Source: DASUCS01 sp041166745 (GTDB taxonomy: Bacteria; Actinomycetota; Acidimicrobiia; Acidimicrobiales; JACDCH01). From it: 64,000 nt of DNA. The translations under genes and the position numbers were made by a program. Shown here in pieces: positions 1 through 8,216 of this stretch. Each line of letters starts with the position of its first letter. Position 1 is the first letter of the stretch. A model generated the notes under the pieces. That model saw only the letters and a list, made by a program, of their open reading frames with translations. It was not told the DNA's origin and did no database searches. The DNA is taken from contig JBEEGH010000007.1 of the NCBI GenBank assembly GCA_041166745.1, positions 28,101 to 92,100 of the forward strand, read 5' to 3'.

Positions 1-586
1 GCACCGCGCCACCTTCGAGGGCCGCGAACTCCCGCCGATCGGCGAGGGAGCCGTCGCTCGCGATCGTGAACGCCGTGAGGCACGCGCCGAACGACTCGCC
101 GACGATCAAGGTCGAACCGTCCGGCGTGATCACCATTCCATTGGGGAAACGCATTTCGTCGGCAGCGACACGATGGCTGCCGGTGGCGATGTCGACCGCC
201 AGCAACACGGTTGTCCGGAGCGCTTCGCCGGCGTGCAGGTCGAAACCGAACGACCCGATGTAGGCCGTGCCTCGCGCGCTCACGACCATGTCGTTGATCG
301 GGTGCTCGGTGTACGCGGACAGGTCGGTGACCTCGCTCAGCGCGCCGTCGACGAAGCGCAGCAGGCGTCGATCATCCATGGAGACGATGAGCATTCCGCC
401 GTCGGCGTCCCATCCGAGCCCGGACGGAGCACCGGGCACCGCAACGATCGTCTCGAGCGTGCCACTGTCTGGTGCGAAGGCCTTCACGGCGTGATCGTGC
501 ATGTCGGAGAACCACAGCCGGCCGTCGCGCCATCGGGGTCCTTCGCCGAACGCCAGGTCTTTGACGACTACCTCGGAATCGGGCAT
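1..586 (-). CDS. SMP-30/gluconolactonase-family protein, 3' end cut off by the window
   Basis: This is a six-bladed beta-propeller hydrolase of the SMP-30/gluconolactonase/LRE type, probably a sugar-lactone or related ester hydrolase acting in the cytoplasm. About 195 codons are visible and the C-terminal third lies outside the window. The translation from the ATG at 586 opens with EGPRW at residues 15-19, where the Glu is a metal ligand in this family, and later has PINDM and PNGMVITPDG, the usual blade motifs. It is divergent from the polyphosphate glucokinase gene, with only 23 bases between the two starts, and the two appear to share a promoter core (594-603). The substrate cannot be told from sequence. 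Confidence 0.85.
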   Translation of the reverse strand, partial: MPDSEVVVKDLAFGEGPRWRDGRLWFSDMHDHAVKAFAPDSGTLETIVAVPGAPSGLGWDADGGMLIVSMDDRRLLRFVDGALSEVTDLSAYTEHPINDMVVSARGTAYIGSFGFDLHAGEALRTTVLLAVDIATGSHRVAADEMRFPNGMVITPDGSTLIVGESFGACLTAFTIASDGSLADRREFAALEGGAV

Positions 587-593
587 CGTTCGC

Positions 594-603
594 ACAGTAC
601 CGT
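594..603. promoter_or_regulatory. Shared-TA bidirectional -10 element (SMP-30 gene / ppgK)
   Basis: ACAGTACCGT reads TACCGT on the plus strand (598-603), 6 nt before the GTG of ppgK. It reads TACTGT on the minus strand (599-594), 7 nt before the ATG at 586. Both boxes use the same TA at 598-599. No good -35 is seen at the usual distance. The spacing implies leaderless or near-leaderless transcripts both ways. Confidence 0.55.
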
Positions 604-609
604 TGCCCC

Positions 610-1359
610 GTGAGCGACAACATCGTGATGGGCGTGGACATCGGGGGTACCGGTATCAAGGGCGCCCCCGTCGACATCGACAAGGGTGAGCTCGCCGGGG
701 AACGCTTCCGAATTCTCACGCCGCACCCGGCGACGCCGAAGGCGGTGGCCGACGTCGTCGGCGAGGTCGTGGAGCACTTCGACTGGAAGGGCCCGGTCGG
801 AGCGACGTTCCCCGCGGTCGTGAAAGACGGCATCACGCTCAGCGCGGCGAACGTCGACAAGGAGTGGATCGGCGCGAATGCCGACCAGATCTTCACCGAC
901 CGGCTCGCCATGCCCGTGACCGTGTTGAACGACGCCGACGCCGCTGGTCTTGCCGAGATGCGCTTCGGAGCGGGACGCGATCGCTCCGGCGTCGTCATCG
1001 TGGTCACACTCGGCACGGGCATCGGTTGCGGCCTGTTCCTCGACGGCAAGCTCGTACCGAACGCCGAGCTCGGGCACATCGAGATCGACGGCAAAGACGC
1101 CGAGACCATGGCGGCCGACAGCGTGCGCGAGCGCAAGGAGCTGTCGTGGAAGAAGTACGCCGGGCGGGTGGAGCTGTACATCCGCAGGCTCGACGCGCTG
1201 TTGTGGCCCGACCTCATCATCATCGGTGGCGGCGCCAGCAAGAAGGCCGAAAAGTTCCTCCCGCTGATCGACGTCCGACCGCAGGTCGTTGCCGCCGCGT
1301 TGCAGAACGAGGCGGGCATCGTCGGTGCGGCCCTGGCTGCCGCTGACGCGCGGCCGTGA
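610..1359 (+). CDS. ppgK: Polyphosphate glucokinase (ROK family)
   Basis: A cytoplasmic kinase that phosphorylates glucose to glucose-6-phosphate using inorganic polyphosphate (often ATP as well), feeding glycolysis. The 249-residue length is normal for the actinobacterial enzyme. The phosphate-binding DIGGTGIKG is at residues 10-18, followed by the PPGK-type TPHPATPKAV, the catalytic NDADAAGLAE and the GTGIGCGLFLDG glycine-rich loop. The start is the GTG at 610, 6 nt after TACCGT, so the mRNA is probably leaderless. The stop overlaps the GTG of the next gene, so it heads a four-gene run (610-3933). Confidence 0.93.
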   Translation: MSDNIVMGVDIGGTGIKGAPVDIDKGELAGERFRILTPHPATPKAVADVVGEVVEHFDWKGPVGATFPAVVKDGITLSAANVDKEWIGANADQIFTDRLAMPVTVLNDADAAGLAEMRFGAGRDRSGVVIVVTLGTGIGCGLFLDGKLVPNAELGHIEIDGKDAETMAADSVRERKELSWKKYAGRVELYIRRLDALLWPDLIIIGGGASKKAEKFLPLIDVRPQVVAAALQNEAGIVGAALAAADARP

Positions 1360-2195
1360 GCGCTACGGAGCGCGCCGGGGACGCAGTCCTGACGACCGGC
1401 GCCAATTCGGGCATCGGTCTCGCCACCGTCATCGAGGTGGCCAAGCGCGGCTACCGCTCGTTTGGGTCGGTGCGCAGCGAGGCCAAAGCAGATGTCGTGC
1501 ACAAGGCCGCCGCGGAAGCGGGTGTCGAGGTCGAGACCGTCATCCTCGACGTCACCGACGCCGACGCTTGCACCGCCGTCATCGACGACCTCGACGTTGA
1601 TCTCTTCGGGTTGATCAACAACGCGGGCTACGGGATGACGGGCGCGATCGAGGATGTGACCGACGAAGAGGCTCACCACCTGTTCGAGACGATGGTGTTC
1701 GCTCCCCTTCGCCTCGCTCGGCTCGTCCTGCCCGGGATGCGAAATGCCGGACGGGGCCGAATCGTCAACGTGTCGTCGATCTACGGCCGAACGACCACGC
1801 CGTTGACCGGCTGGTACCAGGGCGCGAAGCACGCGCTCGAAGGCGCATCCGACGCGTTGCGTCTCGAGGTCGCCGGCGCCGGCGTACAGGTCGTGCTCGT
1901 CGAACCCGGAGGGTTCAAGACCGGCATCTGGGAAGACCTCGAGCGCGACATCGAAAAGCGCGGCGATTCCCGATACGGCAACGCCTACCGACGAACGCAG
2001 CAAGCGATGATGCTGAGCTCGCCGATCATGGGCGAACCCAAACAGTGCGCCAAGGTCATCGCCAACGCGCTCTCATCGAGACGGCCACGCGCTCGCTACC
2101 TGGTCGGGATCGACGCCATGGCCCTCGCCACGGTCGAGCGGTTCACACCGACGGCACTGAAGGATCGCGTGGTGCGTTTGACGCTCGGCTTGTGA
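1356..2195 (+). CDS. SDR-family oxidoreductase
   Basis: A classical short-chain dehydrogenase of 279 residues with a Rossmann fold, expected to use NAD(P)(H) on an alcohol or ketone. TGANSGIG near residue 15 is the cofactor loop, INNAGYG the structural NAG motif, and the catalytic Ser-Tyr-Lys is in VSSIYGR and WYQGAKHALEG. The C-terminal half resembles the subgroup that includes retinol-dehydrogenase-like and ketoreductase enzymes acting on lipophilic substrates. The GTG start overlaps the ppgK stop, and its own stop overlaps the next GTG, so the four genes are probably translated together. Substrate unknown. Confidence 0.88.
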   Translation: MSATERAGDAVLTTGANSGIGLATVIEVAKRGYRSFGSVRSEAKADVVHKAAAEAGVEVETVILDVTDADACTAVIDDLDVDLFGLINNAGYGMTGAIEDVTDEEAHHLFETMVFAPLRLARLVLPGMRNAGRGRIVNVSSIYGRTTTPLTGWYQGAKHALEGASDALRLEVAGAGVQVVLVEPGGFKTGIWEDLERDIEKRGDSRYGNAYRRTQQAMMLSSPIMGEPKQCAKVIANALSSRRPRARYLVGIDAMALATVERFTPTALKDRVVRLTLGL

Positions 2196-3124
2196 CGGTC
2201 TTGCTGTTGGCCACTGGCGGGACGATCGCCAGCAAGAAGCAACCCGACGGCGGTGTGGCGGTGGCGCTGACCGGCGCCGAACTCCTGGAGTCCGTCTCCG
2301 CCGTGTACACGTCCGACGTCGAGGTGATCGACGTGACCCACGGGCCGAGTTGGAACTTCGACATCTCGACGATGGCGTCGATCGCCATCCATGCCCGAGA
2401 CGCGTTGATCGATGGCACCGCTACGGGCGTCGTCGTCACCCATGGCACCGACTCCGTCGAGGAGACGCTCTGGCTGACGGATCTCCTCGCCTTCGAGGCG
2501 ACCGCACGCGGTCCGATCGTCTTCACGGCTTCGATGCGAAACGCCGGCGAGCCCGAGAGTGACGGACCTCCGAATCTGCGTGACGCGCTGGCGCTCGCAC
2601 ATTCCAAGGAAGCTGTCGGGCGCGGCGCGCTGCTGTGCGTGAACGGCGAGATCCACGATGCGCGGTGGGTGACGAAGACCGACTCGCAGAGCACCGACAC
2701 GTTCAAGTCCTTCGGCGTCCGCCCCTTCCAGCGACCCCCGACCAACGGGCAGATCGAGCCCAACGTCGTGGTGATCCGCTCCTCCGGCGGCATGGACGGC
2801 GAGATCGTCGACTGGCACCTGTCGCGCGGCGCTCGTGGGCTCGTGATCGAGGGAGCCGGCGCGGGCAACGTCTCGGGCGAGTTGCAGCCGGGCATCGAGC
2901 GCGCCCTCTCGTCCGGCGTTCCTGTTGTCGTCGCGACTCGCTGCCTCACGGGCGAGGTCGCGCCGATCTACGGCGGGCCCGGCGGCGGGCACACGCTCGC
3001 GGACATGGGCGTGATCGGAGCCCGGGAACTGAGCGCAGCCAAAGCTCGCCTCGCGTTGGCCGTCGCGCTCGGCGCCGATCCGTCGATCGACGCGGTACGC
3101 GCGTGGTTCGAGGTGCTCGGATGA
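2192..3124 (+). CDS. L-asparaginase (type I/II asparaginase family)
   Basis: Hydrolyses L-asparagine to aspartate and ammonia. The 310-residue protein has both catalytic Thr regions: LATGGTIAS at residues 6-14 and THGTDSVEETLWL around residues 80-92. The ASMRNAGEPESDGPPNL loop and the C-terminal GAGAGNVSGEL segment also fit the family. The GTG at 2192 is chosen because it overlaps the SDR stop and places the first catalytic motif at the N-terminus; longer in-frame extensions would run into the SDR gene. There is no signal peptide, so it should be cytoplasmic. Confidence 0.9.
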   Translation: MTVLLLATGGTIASKKQPDGGVAVALTGAELLESVSAVYTSDVEVIDVTHGPSWNFDISTMASIAIHARDALIDGTATGVVVTHGTDSVEETLWLTDLLAFEATARGPIVFTASMRNAGEPESDGPPNLRDALALAHSKEAVGRGALLCVNGEIHDARWVTKTDSQSTDTFKSFGVRPFQRPPTNGQIEPNVVVIRSSGGMDGEIVDWHLSRGARGLVIEGAGAGNVSGELQPGIERALSSGVPVVVATRCLTGEVAPIYGGPGGGHTLADMGVIGARELSAAKARLALAVALGADPSIDAVRAWFEVLG

Positions 3125-3933
3125 CGCTCGACCTCCTCGTGCCCGGTGTGTACTCGTGGCTGCAGCTTCCGAGCGGGCCGGGCCGAGCCAACGCAGGCGT
3201 CGTCGTCGACGCCGACGGCATCACCGTGATCGACACGCTGCTGACGCCGGCGCAGTGGACGCCCTTCGCCGAAGCGGTCGAAGCGTTGGGTCCGCCGGTT
3301 CGACGAGTCGTGCTCACGAGCAGCAATGCCGAGTACTCCGGCGGCACCGCCCACTTCCGCACCGCGGCGATCTACGGACGCACACAGGCGAGCGCGCACC
3401 TCGACCAACCTGCCGACCCGAACGTGCTCCGGCGCTTGTACTCGGCGCACGCCGACGAGATCGACGACGAGTTCGCGACGAGGCCGGTCAGCCACATCGT
3501 CGACGCGATGGTGCAACTGACGCCCGCCACCGTCGTCGTGCCGATGACCGGTCAGCAGGAGGAGAACCTCGTCGTGAGCGTGCCGGCGGCCGAGATCGTG
3601 TTCGCTGGCGCAATGTGCACGTTCGGCGTCACTCCGCTCGCGCACCAAGGCAATCTCGCGGCGTGGGCCGACTCGCTCGACGCGCTCCTCGAGCTCGCGC
3701 CGATCATCGTCCCCGGCCACGGCCCCATCGGCGGCGAAGAGGAGGTGCGCGAGCTGCAGGGCTACCTGCGGGCCTGCGTTGCCGCCGACGGCGACCCGGC
3801 GCGCATCGGATCCGGTCCGTGGGACGCCTGGACCGCTCGCGAGCACGACGTGATCAACGTCGAACGTGCCGCGATGCTGGCAAAGGGCAACGACGACATC
3901 CCTCCGTCGCTCCTGCAGATGCTCGGCCTCTAG
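3121..3933 (+). CDS. Metallo-beta-lactamase-fold protein lacking the metal-binding motif
   Basis: A 270-residue protein with the overall MBL layout: a beta-rich N-terminus (NAGVVVDADGITVIDTL), then the position of the HxHxDH motif, and a late PGHGPIGG. The metal motif itself is gone. Where family members read THxHxDHxGG this one reads TSSNAEYSGG, and the later bridging Asp region reads FAGAMCTFG. Of the canonical ligands only the His of PGHG remains. It overlaps the asparaginase gene by 4 bp and ends the ppgK run. It may be a non-catalytic or re-purposed member; the function is unknown. Confidence 0.8.
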   Translation: MTLDLLVPGVYSWLQLPSGPGRANAGVVVDADGITVIDTLLTPAQWTPFAEAVEALGPPVRRVVLTSSNAEYSGGTAHFRTAAIYGRTQASAHLDQPADPNVLRRLYSAHADEIDDEFATRPVSHIVDAMVQLTPATVVVPMTGQQEENLVVSVPAAEIVFAGAMCTFGVTPLAHQGNLAAWADSLDALLELAPIIVPGHGPIGGEEEVRELQGYLRACVAADGDPARIGSGPWDAWTAREHDVINVERAAMLAKGNDDIPPSLLQMLGL

Positions 3934-3939
3934 ATCCCG

Positions 3940-4410
3940 CTAGCTCGACTCGGCGCCTTGCTTCTTGACCAGTCCGTGCTCCCCCGTGTCGACGGCGGCC
4001 TTGCGGACGAGATCTTGGTCGTCCTTGATGATCTTCTCGGGTGCGTCTTCCAGGCCGACCGTGCGCGTCAGGAGCGCCTCATCATCGTCGATGTCGAGCC
4101 GCTCGGCGACGAGCCGCAACACCTCGCTTTGCGCGTCGAGCTTGGCCTGCATGGCGCGACCTTCGCGGTTCTGGGTGTTCTGGATGATGAACACCATCCA
4201 GAACGTGATGATCGTGGTACCGGTGTTGATGACCAACTGGTACGTGTCGTTGCCGAATTGGCCGCTGACGAAGAAGCCCCCGGCGAACCACACCAACACC
4301 AGCACGAACGACAGCAGGATCGCCGGGAACGATCCCAGCCAGCCCGTGATGTTGCCGATGATCCGCGTGAGTGCCGTGCTCTTGTCATCCGGCTGTGTCT
4401 GAACACTCAT
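3940..4410 (-). CDS. Low-affinity iron permease-like membrane protein (Fet4-type domain)
   Basis: A 156-residue protein with two transmembrane segments (about residues 26-48 and 58-78) followed by a cytoplasmic helical tail. The stretch TGTTIITFWMVFIIQNTQNR and the next AMQAKLD are characteristic of the bacterial proteins grouped with the yeast Fet4 low-affinity iron permease family. Bacterial members are much shorter than Fet4 and their transport role is unproven. The gene is convergent with the MBL-fold gene, leaving only 6 bp between stops. Confidence 0.8.
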   Translation of the reverse strand: MSVQTQPDDKSTALTRIIGNITGWLGSFPAILLSFVLVLVWFAGGFFVSGQFGNDTYQLVINTGTTIITFWMVFIIQNTQNREGRAMQAKLDAQSEVLRLVAERLDIDDDEALLTRTVGLEDAPEKIIKDDQDLVRKAAVDTGEHGLVKKQGAESS

Positions 4411-4501
4411 TCGGGCTCATTACCCCGACCGCGAGGACTAGAACCGGCCTACGGGTACCGGCCAGACTGCCTCATCGCCGAACCGAAAGGATGACAACCC
4501 G

Positions 4502-4789
4502 ATGATCCGTCTCAGCGTCTTCTACCCGTCGACCGAGGGCGCGACCTTCGATCACGACTACTACCGCGAGAAGCACGTGCCGCTGGCCGTCAGCACCTGG
4601 GGACTGGACGGCGCAGAGATCGACAAGGGTGTCGACGGTCCGTACGTCGCTGCAGTGCACTTCACGTTCGAGTCCCTCGAGGCCCTACAGGCGGCGATGG
4701 GTGCAGCAGGAACAGGCGACGTGCTCGCCGACGTCGCCAACTACACCTCGATCGCGCCGGTGCTGCAAACCAGCGAAATCGTCGACTGA
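4502..4789 (+). CDS. EthD-family protein
   Basis: A 95-residue dimeric alpha/beta-barrel protein of the EthD type. The DHDYYREKHVPLA segment at about residues 18-30 is the family signature. EthD proteins accompany oxidative degradation enzymes (first seen with ethyl-tert-butyl-ether degradation), but most have no proven reaction. The start is the ATG at 4502, preceded by an AAAGGA ribosome-binding site. It stands alone between the iron-permease-like gene and the HNH nuclease gene, so the context does not help. Confidence 0.8.
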   Translation: MIRLSVFYPSTEGATFDHDYYREKHVPLAVSTWGLDGAEIDKGVDGPYVAAVHFTFESLEALQAAMGAAGTGDVLADVANYTSIAPVLQTSEIVD

Positions 4790-4820
4790 ACGCGCGCGAG
4801 CTGCGCGATCCGCGGCTCCG

Positions 4821-6071
4821 TCATGCGGTGAGGGTTGGTGGTGGTCGTTGGCGGAGGGCGGTGCCGTCGGGGCGGGTGACGATCCATCGGTCTTGGGTGT
4901 CGTCGTGGACGATTTTGATGTGGTGGGCGTGGAGCAGCTTGTGGTGGCGTTTGCAGAGCAGGACAAGATTTTTGATGTTGGTGGGGCCTTCGGGCCAGGG
5001 GATGACGTGGTGGGCTTCGCACCAGCGGGGGTTGCGTTTGCAGCCGGGGACGATGCAGCCCTGGTCGCGGGCGGTGAGCGCTCGGCGTTGCCCGTCGGAG
5101 GCGGTGTAGGTGATCTGGCCGACGTCGACGGGCATTGACTTCCCCTTCATGACGACTCGGCCGATGCTGGAGTCGCAGGCCCAGCGTTCGAGCACGGCGA
5201 GGGGGATCCGCAGGCCGTTGTCGAGCTGCGCGTGCCCGGTGGGTTTGCCGGCGAGGGCGTCGATGTCGACGACGACGATGATTTGCGGACGGCGGGGGCC
5301 TCGTTGGCGGGGAGCGGGTTCGTCGACCGGGTCGGCGTCGCGGTCACCGGCGGCTGAGGAGCGTCGGGCCATCTCGACCTGCGCCGCGGCTCGGCGTTGC
5401 GAAGCCGTGCGGAACTTGTCGGGGTCGGTGAGATCGGCGGCCTGGTCAGCGTGCCAGAGCTCGTCGTAGATGGCGTCGAGTTCGGCGAGATATTCGATGG
5501 AGTCTTCGAGGCCGAGTTCGCCGTCGACCCGGGAGCGACCGTCGAGCAGCGGCGACGTGTGCCACTCGCTGGGCGGTTCGTTGCCCGGGTCCGGTCCGTT
5601 CTCGTCGTTCAGTTGGATCCAGCGCGACACAGCCTGCTGAAAGTCGTCGACCTCGAGCAATGTTGCTTGTTCGACCAACATCGCTTCATCTCGCCCGAAT
5701 GCTTCTACAAGACGCGGATTCAGACACCGGCCCAACGCGATCACATGACCGAAGGTCACCTCCCCGGCAGCCAACGCGGCGGCCATCAACGGCATGTGAC
5801 GCAGCTTCTTGGCCGTGGCCAACCGACCGCCGGAGACCGCTCGCGCCACTCCGGTGTGGTGCGCCAGCCAGGAGCGGGTGTTGACCATGCCGTCGTCGAC
5901 GAACCCGCACTGCTGATCGAACGCATACAGCGTCGCGGCCTCGGCCGCGTCCAACCGGGCCCGCGCCCGGGCGAAGTCGACCAGGTTCGCTTTCAACCCT
6001 GCGACGTCGAGCGCGGCCGGATCATCAGCGATCAGCGCGTCAATCGAACGAGCAAGGGACGGAGCAGGCAT
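4821..6071 (-). CDS. DUF222 domain / HNH endonuclease
   Basis: A 416-residue protein with an N-terminal helical DUF222 domain (about residues 20-270) and a C-terminal HNH nuclease domain. The latter includes CKRNPRWCEAHHVIPWPEGP and LVLLCKRHHKLLH, which supply the His-Asn-His metal site. Such proteins occur in many copies in actinobacterial genomes, and their biological role is unsettled; mobile-element or DNA-repair roles have been proposed. The ATG at 6071 is chosen over an in-frame ATG at 6125 because AGAAGG lies 7 nt upstream of it. It is divergent from dinB. Confidence 0.85.
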   Translation of the reverse strand: MPAPSLARSIDALIADDPAALDVAGLKANLVDFARARARLDAAEAATLYAFDQQCGFVDDGMVNTRSWLAHHTGVARAVSGGRLATAKKLRHMPLMAAALAAGEVTFGHVIALGRCLNPRLVEAFGRDEAMLVEQATLLEVDDFQQAVSRWIQLNDENGPDPGNEPPSEWHTSPLLDGRSRVDGELGLEDSIEYLAELDAIYDELWHADQAADLTDPDKFRTASQRRAAAQVEMARRSSAAGDRDADPVDEPAPRQRGPRRPQIIVVVDIDALAGKPTGHAQLDNGLRIPLAVLERWACDSSIGRVVMKGKSMPVDVGQITYTASDGQRRALTARDQGCIVPGCKRNPRWCEAHHVIPWPEGPTNIKNLVLLCKRHHKLLHAHHIKIVHDDTQDRWIVTRPDGTALRQRPPPTLTA

Positions 6072-6221
6072 TGCCACCTTCTGGTCGCCGCAGCGGGAAG
6101 GGAGCCAAAGCTCCGAGCAGTCCACCCGAAGGTGAACGTACCTTCAAATTACACCGCTGTAGTTTGCACCGCAACCCGAAATCCGAAGAAGTTTTCTGCG
6201 CCTTGCTGGCGCACGTTGTGC

Positions 6222-6233
6222 GAACATCTGTTC
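6222..6233. promoter_or_regulatory. Predicted LexA (SOS) box at the dinB start
   Basis: GAACATCTGTTC matches the Gram-positive LexA consensus GAAC-N4-GTTC. Extended by one base each side it is CGAACA-TC-TGTTCG, with perfect 6-bp arms. It ends immediately before the GTG of dinB. Confidence 0.75.
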
Positions 6234-7424
6234 GTGTCCGGCGACGCAACGATCCTGCACGCCGACCTCGACGCCTTCTACGCGTCCGTCGAGCAACGAG
6301 ACGATCCCCGCCTCCGCGGCCGACCGGTCATCGTCGGTATGGGTGTCGTGCTCTCGTCGAGCTACGAGGCCCGGGCGTGCGGCATACGGACAGCGATGGG
6401 CGGCCGGCAGGCCAAGCTGCTCTGCCCGCAGGCGATCGTCGTCTCCCCTCGCATGTCCGCCTACTCCGAGGCGAGCAAGGCCGTCTTCGCGGTGTTCGAC
6501 GACACGTCGCCGCTCGTCGAAGGGGTGTCGATCGACGAGGCGTTCCTGGATGTCGGTGGTCTGCGGAGGGTGAGCGGCGCGCCGCGAGACATCGCGGTGC
6601 GGCTGCGCGCACAGGTGATGGAACGCGTCGGCCTACCGATCACCGTCGGAGTCGCCCGGACGAAGTTCCTCGCCAAGGTGGCCAGCGGCGTCGCCAAGCC
6701 GGACGGACTTCTCGTGGTTCCGCCCGATCGCGAGCTCGCCTTCCTCCATCCGCTGCCGGTGCAACGGCTGTGGGGCGTCGGTCCGGTGACGGCGGAGAAG
6801 CTCCACGGCCGGGGCATCACGACCGTGGGCGAGGTCGCACAGCTCCAAGAGGCCGCGCTCGTATCGATGCTCGGCCTTGCGTCGGGTCGGCACCTTCATG
6901 CGCTGGCGCACAACCGCGATCCCCGACCGGTCACCGTCGGTCGGCGGCGACGATCGATTGGTTCGCAGCACGCGCTCGGCAGCCGGCCGAAGTCCGCCCG
7001 CGACATCGACGCGTCGGCGGTCGCAATCGTCGACCGCGTCACGAGGAGGATGCGCGCTGGCCGACGTGTGGGCCGCACCGTCGTCTTACGCCTGCGATTC
7101 GACGACTTCACACGCGCGACGCGGTCGCACACGATGGATAGGCCGACGGCCTCGACCCATTCGATCCTCGACACGGTGCGCGCGCTGCTCACCGCATCGA
7201 TGCCGATGATCGAGCGACAGGGACTCACCTGCCTCGGTGTGGCCGTCACCAATCTCGACAACGACGACGCCATCCAACTCGTACTGCCCTTCGACGGGCA
7301 CTGCGGCGGTGAGCTCGATGCCGCCCTCGACCACGTACGCGACCGATTCGGATCGGCCGCCATCAGTCGAGCAGTGTTACTCGGCCGCGATCAGGGCCTC
7401 TCCGTGCCCTTGCTCCCCGACTGA
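6234..7424 (+). CDS. dinB: DNA polymerase IV (Y-family translesion polymerase)
   Basis: Error-prone polymerase that extends primers past damaged or mispaired template. The 396-residue protein has the metal-binding HADLDAFYASVEQ at residues 9-21, the steric region SSYEARACGIRTAMGG, and the catalytic SIDEAFLDV at about residues 99-107. Next come a thumb with helix-hairpin-helix motifs (LWGVGPVTAEKL) and a little-finger domain. The beta-clamp peptide QLVLPF is near the C-terminus. The GTG at 6234 is taken as the start because it directly abuts a LexA-like box, which predicts DNA-damage induction. Confidence 0.93.
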   Translation: MSGDATILHADLDAFYASVEQRDDPRLRGRPVIVGMGVVLSSSYEARACGIRTAMGGRQAKLLCPQAIVVSPRMSAYSEASKAVFAVFDDTSPLVEGVSIDEAFLDVGGLRRVSGAPRDIAVRLRAQVMERVGLPITVGVARTKFLAKVASGVAKPDGLLVVPPDRELAFLHPLPVQRLWGVGPVTAEKLHGRGITTVGEVAQLQEAALVSMLGLASGRHLHALAHNRDPRPVTVGRRRRSIGSQHALGSRPKSARDIDASAVAIVDRVTRRMRAGRRVGRTVVLRLRFDDFTRATRSHTMDRPTASTHSILDTVRALLTASMPMIERQGLTCLGVAVTNLDNDDAIQLVLPFDGHCGGELDAALDHVRDRFGSAAISRAVLLGRDQGLSVPLLPD

Positions 7425-7469
7425 CGTTCGCGCTGTTCGCAAGGCGACGACACCGACCGCGGCGAGCAC

Positions 7470-8189
7470 CTACTGGGTCTCGACGCGCTGGAAGGCCTCG
7501 GCGCACGAACCCTCCGACAATCCGACGCCCGCGGCGACCGACGCTCCCCACTGCCGGATGAGGTTGTCCATCGCGTCGGCGTCGGCGATCTGACTCGTGT
7601 GACAGAGCAGCGCCTTCACCTTGCGGTCGATCACCTCTGTGGTGTCGACGTGCACGTCTGCCTTGGCTCCGACCATCATCCAGACCTCGGGCACCGTCCA
7701 CGGCTCGAGTCCCTCGTCGTCGAGGAGCTCGGGGTGAGCAAACAGGTTGCGGGCGTCGGGATACACCGCGCACAGCGCCGCTTCACCCGCCGCGAGATGA
7801 TCGGGATGACTGGCGTAGATGCGCTCGAAGTTCCGCTGCGGCGACTGGCACACCACCCGTTGCGGACGGACCTCCCGGATCACGCGGCTGATGTCGCAGC
7901 GGAGCGCGATGGTCGCCTGCACGCGTCCGTCGGGGTAGCCGAGAAAGTGCAGGTCGCTCACGCCGACGCACGCGGCTGCCGCGGTCTGCTCCGCTCGGCG
8001 GATGGCAGCCATCTCGCTCCGCGGCACGCTCGGGTCGGAGCCCCCGGCCTCCCCGTCGGTGACGATGCAGTACGAGACGTCGATTCCCTGATCGGTCCAC
8101 ACCGCGACCGATCCGGCGGCACCGAAGTCGACATCGTCCGGGTGCGCGGTGATGACGAGAATGCGTTCGATCTCGAGCTCGCCGGCCAT
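7470..8189 (-). CDS. PIG-L family deacetylase (LmbE/MshB/Mca type)
   Basis: A zinc-dependent N-deacetylase of 239 residues. AHPDDVDFGAAG at residues 15-26 holds the first zinc ligands and the catalytic Asp, and SHPDHLAAGEAAL gives the third His. In actinobacteria the family includes MshB and Mca of mycothiol metabolism, but also many enzymes acting on other N-acetylglucosamine derivatives. This protein is shorter than typical MshB/Mca, so a specific assignment is not safe. It is followed upstream by an SDR gene on the same strand, 27 bp away. Confidence 0.88.
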   Translation of the reverse strand: MAGELEIERILVITAHPDDVDFGAAGSVAVWTDQGIDVSYCIVTDGEAGGSDPSVPRSEMAAIRRAEQTAAAACVGVSDLHFLGYPDGRVQATIALRCDISRVIREVRPQRVVCQSPQRNFERIYASHPDHLAAGEAALCAVYPDARNLFAHPELLDDEGLEPWTVPEVWMMVGAKADVHVDTTEVIDRKVKALLCHTSQIADADAMDNLIRQWGASVAAGVGLSEGSCAEAFQRVETQ

Positions 8190-8216
8190 CGTCTGCTCCT
8201 GTGTCCGGCCGACACC

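Noticed and set aside
561..566. TTGACG as a -35 for ppgK
   Set aside because: It is 31 bp from the -10 box TACCGT, too far for a normal spacer, and lies inside the divergent gene's coding sequence.
372..2003. A 543-codon minus-strand frame across ppgK and the first SDR gene
   Set aside because: No recognisable domain, low-complexity composition, and it runs opposite two well-supported genes.
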